Below are positions 45,400 through 56,790 of a stretch of 64,000 nucleotides of DNA, piece after piece. Each line of letters opens with the position of its first letter. The first letter of the stretch is position 1. This DNA is from Symbiodinium natans. Lineage: Eukaryota > Sar > Dinophyceae > Suessiales > Symbiodiniaceae. The translations under genes were made by a program, and so were the position numbers. The notes under the pieces were generated by a model. It was not told where the DNA came from and ran no database searches. It saw nothing but the letters and a program-made list of their open reading frames with translations. The stretch lies in NCBI GenBank assembly GCA_905221605.1, contig CAJNDS010000811.1, positions 1 to 64,000 of the forward strand. Reading direction: 5' to 3'.

Positions 45400-46950
45400 G
45401 ACTCACGCTTTATCGAGAACAAAGTCATGTGTCAGGTAGTCTTCCAGAGTGAAATGCTGATGTCCCTTGAGGAAAAATAGGGGGTGAAGGTCGTGTCGGG
45501 AAAACGAATCCAAAACAGGATGGACCGAGGCAGAAAACAACCAGAACCGAGTCAGAAAGCACGCCGGCGTGAGTCAGCAAACGGCACGAGTCAGAAAGCA
45601 GGACAACGAGCCAGAAAACCACTGGAAAACAAAAATGCAGCCAAATGCCCTAAACAGTTCAATCTTAACACCCTGAAACGTAAAGCCTTGGTCCCCTTTC
45701 AACCTGGCCCTCGCCCCAACCCCGCGCTTGCATATTGATCTTTAGCCTGTGCATAATTAGTTGCTTTGTAAAGAAGATCATTCCATGGAGAGACTTGCAC
45801 TAAAAACATAAAAACCCCTTCCAAGCCCGTCATGCGAGCATTGTGGTTGCAAATGGAGGGGAGGGTTAAGCTCCCAACGCCCCTCCGCTTATTTCTTGTC
45901 AAACATGATACTGCAATACTTTGATATTGAAGGTGCGAACACTGTGTTTGCAAGGGGCGGGGGGGCCCCCCCGCCCCCAACTCCCCGCCAACTACTTCCT
46001 TTTTTGCATTCTGAACCCGTGCAAAGTCTTTTCTTGGAAGATATTTATGCATTGAATCATGCGAGCATCGCATTTGCAAAGCAAAGGACGGGGAAGGGGC
46101 GGGAAGGGGAACGGCGGGGAAGGGGGTGGAAGGGGAGAAGGGGGGGAAGGGGGCAAGGGGGAAACGGGGGAGGGGGGAGGGTCGATAGGTTTTTTTGCGG
46201 GTTTTCCTCGAGGGTTCAAGGCGTTTTCGACTCAGGGCCTTTTCTGTTCTCGACTCAGGCGGCATGACTCACGGGCGATTTTCCTGACTTGACCCTCGCT
46301 CTGGGCTTTCCGTCGTCTGAAGAATATGAAAAGATAGGCTGATTCACAGGCATTCCTTTGACTGGGCGACGATTTCCTTCGTGTAAGCCTCACGGAGGAA
46401 AGCATTGCGAGCATGTTCACTCCGAAGGAGCAAACCCTTCAGACAAAAGACACCCGATGAGTCGACAAGTGTGGTTTCTTCCGTCACCAGCCCAAGCGAG
46501 TACCCATTAGAGTATGGCATGTAAACATGCGTTGCTTCACATCAAGACAAATTATCTATCTGGTGGATTAACTTCTGGGGCTCATGACAGCTTTTCGTCG
46601 ATTCAAGGAGTACTTAAGGATTCATGTTTGCAAGTGAGTCGCTGCCAAGCCCGTGCCCACCAGAAAGAGTGTGGTGTAAGCACCTGCGAACTTGCCACAA
46701 AAAACTTCTCACACAGAGGGAACGCCCTGAGAACCATGTGCTGGGATGTGCTAAGCCAAGGCACAGTGCAGCCGAGCCGAGAAGTCCCACAGGGACCTCT
46801 TCCACCGCCCCAGAGAACGAGAGAAGACCGACAGCCACAGAACATAGAGATACAAAGCAAGTTGTAAGTCATTGTAAGTTATGCAATGCTGAACTCCAGC
46901 AGTGAACCGCCCTCTGAGTCTCTGAGGGCCGGTCAAGAGGCCCTCAGCAT
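45400..46950. other. no gene recognised; G-rich tract
   Basis: A purine-rich tract of GGGGAAGGGG units lies at about 46,085-46,185 and a C/G run at about 45,950-45,985. No exon is supportable. Confidence 0.45.
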
Positions 46951-46994
46951 GTGGGCACCCAAACGCTCAGAACAAAACGGAACCCATCGCATCA

Positions 46995-48935
46995 CGTTGT
47001 TTGGGCACTGGTTTGCAGCTGCGTGTCTGCGTGTAAGCCAAGGATGTTGATCACAAAAACATAGCCTGTCGCGGGAATCATTAGAGCGCGCAGCGGGAGG
47101 GCCGAGGCCCATGGCCTCCCCAGGAAGCCACCATGCCGAAGTAGGCCAGGCCTCACAAGGTTAGAGATCTGCGCCTGACAGCTTTTCTGGCCCTTCCGGC
47201 CCTTCCGGCCCTTCCGGCCCTTCCGGCCCTTCCGACACCTGCCGCGACTCCCCACGCAGCGCTCGCCCCCTGCAATGCTCGGCACCTGCACGAAAAGAAA
47301 AGGATGCCCTCAAAGATTCTTTGGGAGTGCTTCGAGTGCTTCGAGTGCATCAAAAGAGTACAGAGTAGTGCTTAAAAAGGTGAGAGGAGGCACCAGAAGT
47401 AGAAGGTGGCGTTCATGAAGGTGATGGCAACGCACTCCTGAACAAGAGCAGCTTCTCGGGCCCCCCCCCCCATAGTTCGCCCTTCCTAAACAACCCCACA
47501 GACACCCTAACAAGCCTCCCCTTATCCTCCCTTTTGTCCCTTTAAGCTCAACTGAACCAAGGCTCGTTGTCGAATCCACCAGCTACCTCCGCAAGAGTGC
47601 TTTCAAGAGCAGCCGCGACTTCCAGAACTCTTGCACACGGTTGTGGTATGAATTGGCTCCCTCATCAAGTCAGACGCGCTATTTCAAGGAAATTCTATGG
47701 CTTCCAATGGGTCCGAGCCGCCGATCGGACAAGATTGGCCTTGGTCTCAGGAATCTAAACAAAAATGAAAAAGAGGGAATATTGCACATGTCAACGTTTC
47801 ACATGTATATGAAGGCTCGGAAACACCTGGCGCCTCGATCTTCATCTTGGATGTAAGCCGCCGGCGGGGATGATTGCGACGATGAAGGCGGCGCAAACTG
47901 CCGCATCGACCGACCTTGTGCCTCGCAGAGCTTTCGCAGAGCTTGATACGACAGACGACAGCTTGAGGATTTCGCCTTCTCGGACCAAAGAATGCTACAG
48001 AGTGATCTCTGCTTGCAGTCCAGGACACACTGGTAGGTGAGCAGGCCCAGAAAAATCGTAGAGGCAACCCCAAACCAGGCGGGCATGAACACACAGACCT
48101 GGGACCAAGCAGGCCATGGTGTAGTGTGAAACATGCGCGCCACGATCTCGGAAATGTCGAACACCAGAACAGCGTGACTTGTACGTGTGAGCGGCATCAT
48201 GAAGCGTCATCTCCTCGCAGTCCGGAGTGCGCAGACGTGCAGCCTGTTTTGTGTTTTATTCGTGCGGCATCTTTAGAAAGGGGCACACACAAAGTCCTGG
48301 CCCGCAAAGATCAGGCAGCGCCAGATCCAAACAGCCATCTTGGCTGTCTTGCAGTGCATTTTGAATAGGGTCTGAGAAGGAGGCAGCCTGGTATAGTTTG
48401 GCTAAGGAACAAACTGCATGCCAGGGTAGATGGTGGTGCCGACGGGTCGTCCCAATGGGTACCACACTTGACTGTCATACCATCGAAAGAATGATGCCTT
48501 CGCCGGAAAGCCAGGACATCACAGTGTGCCTACAGTGCCTACATTCAACCCGATTCTACCCAGTCTGCCAAGCTGCTGCGCCGTTGGCCGCAAGGTACTC
48601 AGTGGCCCGATAATGGAACCAGGGATCCTGACGGCTTGAGACTGAAAACATGAAGATTTTCAAGCCGCCGACCGAGGAGCTCGCAAACTCGTGGATCACC
48701 CGCCCAAAGTTCCTGAAGGGCTCGCATCGTCCACCATGTCCCTCTCAACCACTTGTCAAGCCCTCCCTTAAAGCATCTTGAAATTCAGCGCCTTGCCTTG
48801 CAGCTTTGCAATTGCATGGCAACGCTTTGCAGCCAGGGCGCTGCACTGCAAACAGGCGGATGTGGTAGGCAGATGCCAGCGCCAGCAGAAGCGCATTAAG
48901 TCGAAAGATCACGAGCGCTGCATGGAGCAGGTCAT
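46995..48935 (-). CDS. probable multi-pass membrane protein, multi-exon
   Basis: Several hydrophobic minus-strand exons lie in order. They are about 48,930-48,755 (HAALVIFRLNALLLALASAY and a polar tail), about 48,430-48,265 (AKLYQAASFSDPIQNALQDS), 48,200-47,837 (VLVFDISEIVARMF, then FMPAWFGVASTIFLGLLTYQ, then a soluble stretch ending at a CCAG|GTGTTT donor), about 47,460-47,395 (ALVQECVAITFMNATFYFW) and about 47,120-47,000 (ALMIPATGYVFVINILGLH). Each has at least one plausible splice border, but phases were not fully settled. Four or five membrane spans are visible. No family is recognised; a channel or transporter is possible. Confidence 0.4.
47187..47236. repeat. 9-bp tandem repeat (GGCCCTTCC)
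   Basis: About five copies of GGCCCTTCC lie between two of the membrane-protein exons. Confidence 0.9.
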
Positions 48936-49539
48936 GTGCCATGTGCGGCCATCAAGGAAGCAAAGGCCACACTTCTACTTGGCTTCAAATCATACAAATT
49001 ATACAACATCTCACAACAAAATTGCCACAATTCCACCTGTGCTTCACAGTCCGCAGTGCTCTTACAAGATCACCTGTGGGTACTCCGTGCGGGATGCTGC
49101 TTCTTGAGCTCAATTGCCTGAAGACTACAATGTGGCTGCAACCCCTGTAGATGTCCCAGTCCCAGATACACGCACCAGGCGCCCACCTTGTTGCGCACTC
49201 CTGCCAGGCTGTAGAGGCAGATTAGCCCCTTTCCACAATGTCATGCACAGAGAGACACCTCCGCTGCATGGCTGAAGGGCACGGATTGCACCGCGGCTCC
49301 GGGCCCTCCCTTGAGGAGGGCGAATCTGAGCCCAAAAGCTCCCAGCCAAAGCATGTGGCGAGGAGCGTTTCATTTGTTCACTTTTGGTCAGAACTCTGAG
49401 ATCGGGGTTCCACGGGTTACGGCAGCACACACACACACACAAATTACACCAGCGAAGACGCCAAACAGAATGCACAGAATCATACCGGTTCAAGATGGAA
49501 TGCGTTGGAACCCAATCTGGCTTCGCCAGCAGATGCTGC

Positions 49540-52370
49540 GAAAAATGTTTAAGCCTTCGGCAGAACGAAGGGCCTCCTGCACAGGGTCTTGCTGCCGCAC
49601 AAACCACGCACGGGAAAAACACATTTCCCGCAATTGTTACAACATTGCCGCATTGCAAAACAGGATACCTGGCCGTTGCTGCAGACGTTTGTGGAAAAAG
49701 CACAAATCAGCTTCGTATTCGGCTCGGGAAAAAAGTGGGAACTTTGCCGCCAATATTTGGCAAAAAACAGCAGGAAGGGACTTGTCGGCTTAGCAAAGCA
49801 CACAACAAAAGACCTCTTTCCACGGAACCGTTGACGATTGTTTCCACAGACCGAACGACGGGCCTACTGCACAGGATCTTGCTGCCGCGCAAACCACGCA
49901 CGGAAAAAACACACACATGTTCCCGCAACTCTTGCAAAATCACCGCATTGCGCGACAGGACACCTGGTCTTTGCTTCAGACGTTTGTGGTTTGTGGAAAA
50001 ACCGCAAATGAGCTTGGTATTCGGTTCGGTTGGCTGTCGCGCGGGAAAAAGTGGGAACTTTGCCGCGACTATTTGGCCAAAACAAGCAGGAAGGGATTTG
50101 TCTGCTTACAAGGCAAAAAACAAGCTCTCTGTGTACATGGAACTGTTGACGATTTTTTCGCAAGCCGAACGAAGGGCCTCCTCCTGCACAGGATCTTGCT
50201 GCTGCACAAACCACGCACGGAAACAATGTACGTTTTTCCCGCAACTGCTACAACATTGCCGCATTGCGGCCTTTGCTTCAGACTCTTGTGGAAAAACGCA
50301 AATGAGCTTAGTATTCGGTTCGGCTGGCTGTCGCACGGGAAAAAGTGGGAACTTTGCCGCGAATATTTGGCAAAAGAAGCAGGAAGGGATTTGTCGGCTT
50401 TTAAGGCAAACAACAAGCTCTCTGTACACGGAAGCATTGACGATTGTTCCGCAGACCGAGTGAAGAACCTCCTGCACAGGAGGATCCTGTTGCAGCAGCA
50501 AGAATGCACGCAAAGAATGCACATTCTTCCCGCAACTGCTACAACATTGCCGCATTAAGCGAGACAGGATACCTGGCTGGGTACGTTTGTGGAAAAACCA
50601 CAAATGAGCTTTTACAAAGCAAACAAAAAGCCTCTGTTACACGGAAACATTGGCCATTTTTCCCGCAAACGAAACGAAAGGCCTCCTGCAGAGGATCTTG
50701 CCGCCGCACAAACGACGCGCGAAAAAAAACACGTTTCTCCCGCAACTGTTACAACATTGCCGTGTTGCGAGACGAGATACCTGGCTGCATACGTCTGTGG
50801 AAAAAGCACAAATGAGCTTTTACAAAGCAAACAAAAAGCCTTCTTTACACGGAACCCTTGGCGATTGTTCGCGCAGACGAAACGAAGGGCCTGCTGCACA
50901 GGATCTTGCTGCCGCAACGGAACCGTTGGCGATTTTATCCGCAGACCGAACGAAGGGCCTCCTGCACAGGATCTTGCTGCCACCACGCGCGGAAAAAATC
51001 ACATTTCTCCCGCAACGGTCGCAACTGTTACAACATTGCCGCAGTGTGAGACAGGATACTTGGCTGCATATGTTTGTGGAAAAAGTACAAATGAGCTTTT
51101 ACAAACCAAACAAAAAGTCTTCTTTACACGGAACCGTTGGCGATTTTTCCCGCAGACGAAACGAAGGGCCTGCTGCACAGAATCTTGCTGCCGCAACGGA
51201 ACTTTTGGCGATTTTATCCGCAGACCTAACGCAGGGCCTCTTGCACAGGATTTTGCTGCCGCACAAACCACGCGCGGAAAACATGCACATTTCTCCCGCA
51301 ACTGTTACAACACTGCCGCATTGCAGGACAGGATATATACCTAGCTGCATACGTTTGTGGAAAAAGCACAAATGAGCTTTTACAAAGGAAACAAAAAGCC
51401 TTCTTTACACGGAACCGATGACGAGTTTTTCCACAGACCGAGCGCAGGGCCTCTTGCACAGGATCTTGCTGCCGCAGACACGCGCGGGCAAAATGCACAT
51501 TTCTCCCGCAACTGTTACAACACTGCCGCATTGCAGGACAGGATATATACCTAGCTGCATACGTTTGTGGAAAAAGCACAAATTATCACAAATTAAATGA
51601 GCTTTTACAAACGAAACAAAAGGCCGGAACCGTTGGCGATTTTTTCCGCAGACCGAACGCAGGGCCTCTCGGGAAAAATGCACATTTCTCCCGCAACTGT
51701 GACAACACTGCCGCATTCCGAGACAGGATACCTAGCTGCATACGTTTGTGGAAACCGCACGCAGGGCCTCTTGCACAGGATCTTGCTGCCGCACACACCA
51801 CGCACGGGAAAAACACATACTTTTCCCGCAATTGATACAACATTGCCGCATTGCAAGACAGGATACCTAGCTGCATACGTTTGTGGACAAAGCACAAATG
51901 AGCTTTTTGAAAGCAAACAAAAAGCCTTCTTGACACGGAACCGTTGACGATTTTTTCCGCAGACCGAACGCAGGGCCTCTTGCACAGGATCTTGCTGCCG
52001 CACACACCGCGCGCAGGAAAAATGCACATTTCTCCCGCAACTGTTACAACACTGCCGCATTGCGAGACAGGATACCTAGCTGCATTCGTTTGTCGAAAAT
52101 GTTTCCGCAGACCGAACGCAGGGCCTCTAGCACAGGATCTTACTGCCGCACACACCACGCGCGGGAAAAATGCACATTTCTCCCGCAACTGTTACAACAC
52201 TGCCACGTTGCGAGACAGGATACCTAGCTGCATACGTTTGTGGAAAAAGCACAAATGGGCGTTTACAAAGCAAACAAAGGGCCTTCTTTACACGGAACCG
52301 TTGACGATTTTTTCCGCAGACCGAACGCAGGGCCTCTTGCAGAGGATCTTGCTGCCGCACAATGCCCCCC
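49540..52370. repeat. tandem array of 290- and 210-bp units, about 12-15 copies
   Basis: The phrase GGCCTC(C/T)TGCACAGGATCTTGCTGCCGCA recurs at about 49571, 49861, 50175, 50466, 50680, 50888, 50957, 51168, 51235, 51449, 51662, 51765, 51973, 52122 and 52331. The first part uses units of about 290-315 bp with an extra GGTTGGCTGTCGC block. The rest uses units of 208-214 bp with local partial duplications. Each full unit contains TCCCGCAACTGTTACAACA, CATTGC and ACGTTTGTGGAAAAAGCACA blocks. Long frames cross the array on both strands, including one of 359 codons on plus, but stops are placed unevenly and I do not regard it as coding. Confidence 0.92.
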
Positions 52371-52542
52371 CTTTCCCGCGGGGGGGGGAGTGGGGGGGGG
52401 TCTGAGGAGGAAAATGGACACTCTAGAGTGGTCAACAAAAATTTCCTGGAAGAGTGGGGTGGGGGGGGGAATCTCATCTGTATCATTCAGGAAGATGTTG
52501 AACATCTTTAAATCTTATGTATCATGTGTTCTCAAAGTATCC

Positions 52543-52608
52543 TAAAAACCCTACACCCTACAAATCGTAAACCCAAAAAACCCTAAACCCTAAACACCCT
52601 AAACCCTT
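52543..52608. repeat. degenerate telomere-type repeat (CCCTAAA)
   Basis: Several CCCTAAA units, some altered to CCCTACA or CCCAAAA, lie in tandem directly after the array above. Confidence 0.85.
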
Positions 52609-52689
52609 CCGAGGCCGGCGCAAGTGAACAAATCAAAGGAATGCTTGGATGGGTTTGGGGAAGTGAGCGAGAGGTCCAGCCGAAGCAGT

Positions 52690-52709
52690 AAGTAGTAAGT
52701 AGTTAGTAA

Positions 52710-52747
<38 letters not shown>

Positions 52748-52873
52748 ATAGTAGTAGTAGTAGTAGTAGTAGTAGTAATAGTAGTAGTAGTAGTAGTAAT
52801 AATAATAGCAGTAGTAGCAGTAGTGGTAGTAGTAGTAGTAGTAATAGTAGTAGTAATAGTAGTAGAAGTAGAA

Positions 52874-52913
<40 letters not shown>

Positions 52914-53057
52914 AAATAGTAGTAGTAGCAGTAGTAGTAGTAGTAGGAGAAGAAATAGTAACAATAATAGTAGTAGGAATAATAATCATAATAATAGTAG
53001 TAGTAGTAGTAGTAGTAGTAATAATATAATTAGTGTAATTAGTAGAAGCAGTACTAA

Positions 53058-53090
<33 letters not shown>

Positions 53091-53105
53091 GAGCAGTAGC
53101 AGTAG
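52690..53105. repeat. long (TAG)n microsatellite
   Basis: About 415 bp consist almost only of AGT/TAG units with scattered AAT and GAA variants. The poly-Leu, poly-Thr and poly-Val frames across it are artefacts. Confidence 0.97.
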
Positions 53106-53550
53106 CGCAGTCACTCGGTCTGCCGATTGTTTCCTTGCTCCTCGCGCAAGTCCCTGATCACAGTGCCGCTCGATCCCGTTCGGATCGTACTCAAGAGCTC
53201 GCAAAACCTGCTGCACAGCTGTAGTACGTTAACAAGCACTATGGCGGGCGAGTTGCCTTCGGCTAATAGCTCAGCTACTGCTTTGAGCTACGACCTTTGA
53301 GACTGTCCACAGCTGCAGTCGAGTTGACGTGAAGCTGTACAAAAGCAAAAGCAAAAGACATGCAATTGCTACGTCACTGCATCACATGCTACAATGATGC
53401 TTGCTGCAAAATGCAACATCACAACGCACGAAGCGAGGGGACATGTCTCCATCACACAAGCACAGCCGCTTCCAGCAGCCCCGCATTTTAAAGAGACATG
53501 GATCCCCGACTCCGTGCAAACGGCGAAATCTAGACAAGCTAACCTACGGG

Positions 53551-54951
53551 CTACCACCTGCTCATATACGCGCTCAGCTCAGCTCGAGGATGCACGATCC
53601 GGCCCCTTGGGCGGTCCTTTCTCGCGACGCCTACGCCTCGGCTCGAAATCCAACTCGAACGATCCCACATGTCAGAGAACCAGGCCTTGTCGGTCTCTAC
53701 GCGAGGATCTCCCTCGGCCTCTGCTGTTTCGTAGCGCATGACCATTTCAAAATTGCACCTACTGGCTCGGGTGTAGTTGTGCGACCCGGCGTAGATGCTC
53801 GTGGTTGGTCCACGGTCCACTAGAAGTGTTTTTGCGCGGAGCGCGCCGGACCAACCCGTTTGTCGGGGGTAAATGAGCGACAACGGCTTCCCCGATATAA
53901 CATGGACCTCGACACCGGACTCTCTCAAGCTTTGCAAACGTGGCAGCGTATCATTACACGGCCGACTGTTTTTCTCATCCACCAGCAAGAGAACCTTAGT
54001 CCCGGCTTCTGCCGCGGCGCACAGCGCCGGTGTCACTTGGTCACAGTCATACGTATAGGCTGTAGCCATGATCACATTTGGACCCGAATCACTCGTAGAC
54101 GGTGAGATGTCAACGACAGCCTTGCTGAGCCATTCACTGTCTGGGAGAAGCGCAACAGACGCGACGCCGGCGTCATACCCCGTTGTGGGAGCCTTATTTT
54201 GTGAGGCTTGACAAAGAACGTGCTGTGCCCTGAGCTGTGTCTGAAGGCCTGCTGTCCTTGTCTCAGACCGCTCTAGCTCTTTACGGAGCTCAAACAGTGT
54301 ACCGCCTGACACTGCGGTGGCTGGGGAGATGGCACCGGCGGAGACTGAGGGACTCGCGCCTTCGAGCGCAGGAGCATCACGGTTGCTCCTAGGCGGCAAG
54401 GATAGCGCAAGGCGACGCGGGGTAGTCGGGGCTGTAGCAGCAATCGTCACAGCCGGCACACGACTCCTTAAGGGCGCCTTTTCAACATGGAAAAGAAGCA
54501 TTTCACCCTTATCTTCGGAAGTCTCGTGAGAGAACCCACGGCCAGCAGACACTCGATGAACGATAGCACGTGCTGGACTGTTCAGCCCAGTCGCCTTTCC
54601 TGCCTGACCACTGCCCTCAATGCTGTCCAACACCGAACCAATCTTCCTTGCGATCTCTTGATTTTCGGAACCAGTAAGATCACCCAACCTCAACCCGGCG
54701 CGGCAGTACACTGAACTTGGTTCCGGTCGAAACACAACAGCCATTTCAGCCTCGACGTTGGCTTCAGGCTCTTGGCCGCTGAGTCGCAGCATCATCTTCG
54801 CGGACCGGAGAGTCCTGGCGTACAGGACGTATGCGCCTAGTGTCACTACGGAAGCCACTAGTACGCAGCAAACTCGTGTAATCAACACGGTCCCCGCCCG
54901 AAATTCCCCGGCGACTGCAGAGACGGTTTCTTCCAGCTCTGAGCGAGCCAC
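53551..54951 (-). CDS. membrane-anchored phospholipase-D-like protein with a substituted HKD motif
   Basis: A single uninterrupted minus-strand frame of about 466 codons, open upstream to about 55,010. Its first in-frame ATG is at residues 53-54, so the true start may lie in an upstream exon (an AATTGCAG|GTGAGG acceptor is present) or the first part may be lost. Residues 21-46 form a membrane segment. Residues about 215-250 are helical. Residues 255-435 form a PLD-type domain: VIMATAYTYD, then TKVLLLVDEKN, VEVHVISG and the catalytic block RAKTLLVD (372-379) followed by YAGSHNYTRAS (387-397) and FEMVM. Active PLD-like nucleases and lipases have H-x-K-x4-D here; the His is Arg 372, so activity is doubtful. 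The single long exon is unusual for this window. The fold assignment is firm, the substrate unknown. Confidence 0.68.
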   Translation of the reverse strand: MARSELEETVSAVAGEFRAGTVLITRVCCVLVASVVTLGAYVLYARTLRSAKMMLRLSGQEPEANVEAEMAVVFRPEPSSVYCRAGLRLGDLTGSENQEIARKIGSVLDSIEGSGQAGKATGLNSPARAIVHRVSAGRGFSHETSEDKGEMLLFHVEKAPLRSRVPAVTIAATAPTTPRRLALSLPPRSNRDAPALEGASPSVSAGAISPATAVSGGTLFELRKELERSETRTAGLQTQLRAQHVLCQASQNKAPTTGYDAGVASVALLPDSEWLSKAVVDISPSTSDSGPNVIMATAYTYDCDQVTPALCAAAEAGTKVLLLVDEKNSRPCNDTLPRLQSLRESGVEVHVISGKPLSLIYPRQTGWSGALRAKTLLVDRGPTTSIYAGSHNYTRASRCNFEMVMRYETAEAEGDPRVETDKAWFSDMWDRSSWISSRGVGVARKDRPRGRIVHPRAELSAYMSRW

Positions 54952-55146
54952 CGTCAGCCAAAGGTCTGCCCCTTCCGCCTTCGTGGCACAGCCACGGCCT
55001 GATTGAGCCGCCTCACCTGCAATTTGGGATCATGCATGCAGACATGTGCACACAGACATGCGCTCCATGAGCTGCATGCATGAAGCCAATCCAGAGACTC
55101 CAAAACCCCTTAATGAATTCATAGGTCTACTTTATCAAATCATAAA

Positions 55147-56193
55147 TTATATAGGGTTTTTGCCTGACACCCTCCTGAAAGGTGCACATGCAGGGGCTGC
55201 AGCAGGCCTCTTCATGGACTTCTTAGGCTTCGGATCCAACCACAAGTTCGGGACCTCAGTCTTGAATTCGGGCCCACCTTTGAAGTGGGTGATGCAGAAA
55301 CCATCTGGCCCTTTCTGCAAGGGCTCCGAGTAAATGGAAAGGGATCCCTGCAACACCACATACTTTCCTTTGGATGGATCGAAGGTTGCCTTGGAGAGGT
55401 CGAGCTCGGTCTGCGGTTTTGCTTTGCCCTCACGAGGCATGGAAGGGGCAGCGACCTCGTCGTCCGAACTGGAGTCTACGACTTGGGCCATCTCTGCTTC
55501 TGGCATCCTCTTCTTCACAGGCGAAACCAACAAGGACGAAACTCCATACAACTGGAAGATGCATTCTGCTTTCGCCTCCTTCGCAGGAGGCGACTTAGCC
55601 TCCTTCGCAGGAGGCGACTCAGCCTCGCTAGCTACCTCAGGAGGCGACTCCTTTGCAGCAGGCGATTTTTCCTCCTTCGCAGGAGGCGACTTATCCGCCT
55701 TTAACATGCCTGGCGAGCCTGCTCGGGTCGATGCGGGTGATGAACTTGATCCCAGGCTGCCACTCGAGTTCTGATGCATGGGTTTTCCTTGCTGCCTCCT
55801 CATGACACCAACAAGCTTGGCCACCGATGGATGCAACTTTTTGCCCGTTGAAGTGGAGTACGACTTCTCACGAACATGACTGTAGCAGTTCACGATGGCC
55901 TGGGCAAAGGGCTTCACCTGGGATTTGCTAACCTCATACTTCAACACCATGGCCTCAGTCAGGATGCTCACAGTAGGCCGCAGGGTCAGCACAAACATAT
56001 CCTCCAACAGCCCTTCCAGCTTCTGGCAAATGGAATCTATGCTGGGATCCATGAAAAGGTCCTCATCCAAACCACTCGGAAGGTTACCTTGCAAACACTT
56101 CCCGAGCTCCTTGGCAGAAGCTGTGTTCCTCACACGAGCCATGGCCCTGCCATATACATGTGTACATGCAACTCTTCGCTGCTTGAGGCACAT
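55147..56193 (-). CDS. intronless Lys/Ser/Pro-rich protein with basic tail, unknown function
   Basis: A 348-codon minus-strand frame from ATG to TAG; a second ATG at residue 18 (MARVRNTASAKELGKCLQGN) gives a natural-looking start. Residues 18-135 look like a small helical domain (SICQKLEGLLEDMFVLTLRP, KPFAQAIVNCYSHVREKSYS). Residues 140-210 are disordered, with SPPAKEAK-type tandem repeats. Residues 235-245 are acidic (SSSDDEV). Residues 262-325 form a second small domain (GKYVVLQGSLSIYSE, FCITHFKGGPEF). The tail KPKKSMKRPAAAP resembles a nuclear localisation signal. It lies 195 bp upstream of the PLD-like frame on the same strand and is also intronless. The family is not recognised. Confidence 0.6.
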   Translation of the reverse strand: MCLKQRRVACTHVYGRAMARVRNTASAKELGKCLQGNLPSGLDEDLFMDPSIDSICQKLEGLLEDMFVLTLRPTVSILTEAMVLKYEVSKSQVKPFAQAIVNCYSHVREKSYSTSTGKKLHPSVAKLVGVMRRQQGKPMHQNSSGSLGSSSSPASTRAGSPGMLKADKSPPAKEEKSPAAKESPPEVASEAESPPAKEAKSPPAKEAKAECIFQLYGVSSLLVSPVKKRMPEAEMAQVVDSSSDDEVAAPSMPREGKAKPQTELDLSKATFDPSKGKYVVLQGSLSIYSEPLQKGPDGFCITHFKGGPEFKTEVPNLWLDPKPKKSMKRPAAAPACAPFRRVSGKNPI

Positions 56194-56234
56194 AAAAATT
56201 CACACCATGCACGGCTGGTCAACACAGAAGCAGA

Positions 56235-56360
56235 ATCTCAAGACGTATAGCAATTGCAACGAAACCTTTCTCAGAAATAGGCGCAGCAAATGTAATGAAA
56301 CCTTCCTCAGAAACTTAAGACGTGTAACAATTGCAACAAAACCTTTCTTAGAAACTTAAG
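56235..56360. repeat. about 45-bp degenerate repeat, 3 copies
   Basis: The text AATTGCAACGAAACCTTTCT and CAGAAACTTAAGA recurs three times just upstream of the ATG of the intronless frame. Confidence 0.7.
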
Positions 56361-56384
56361 ATGCTTTTGCATTCTTTATCAGGT

Positions 56385-56790
56385 TATGATGGCGGCAAGA
56401 GCAAGAACACAAGCGACAGACACGGCACTTGGTCGGCACATTTTGTTAGCTCTGTTTTACGTCTGGTGGTTATTTCTTGCCGGCTTCCCTTGCTTGCTCA
56501 CAGATGCTTTTGCATTTTTTTTGGTGAGAATGGCTGTGATCACTGCGGCTACGGCAGCTACGGAGGCAAGAGCAAAAACACAAGCAACAGACACGGCACT
56601 TGGTTGGCACTTGCCAACTCTCCGTGCTTTGCTTACAGATGCTTTGCGGCAGCTACGGCGGCAAGAGCAAGAACACAAGCATTTTGTCAGCTTTGCGTCT
56701 GGCAACAGACACGGCACTTGGTTGGCACTTTTCAGCTCTGTTTCGCGTCTGGTCTTTATTCTTGCCAACTCTCCAGGGAAAGAGCAACCA
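56385..56790. repeat. degenerate tandem repeat, 3 copies
   Basis: Blocks of GGCAAGAGCAAGAACACAAG, ACAGACACGGCACTTGG and CTCTGTTT...CGTCTGGT...TTCTTGCC recur three times at spacings of about 170 and 100 bp. No coding function is seen. Confidence 0.8.

Noticed and set aside
49384-50463. 359-codon plus-strand frame through the 290-bp array
   Set aside because: The unit length and stop-poor composition keep it open. The other strand is also open over most of the array, and there is no domain or splice pattern.
52599-53216. Poly-Leu, poly-Thr and poly-Val ORFs
   Set aside because: They are pure (TAG)n translation artefacts.
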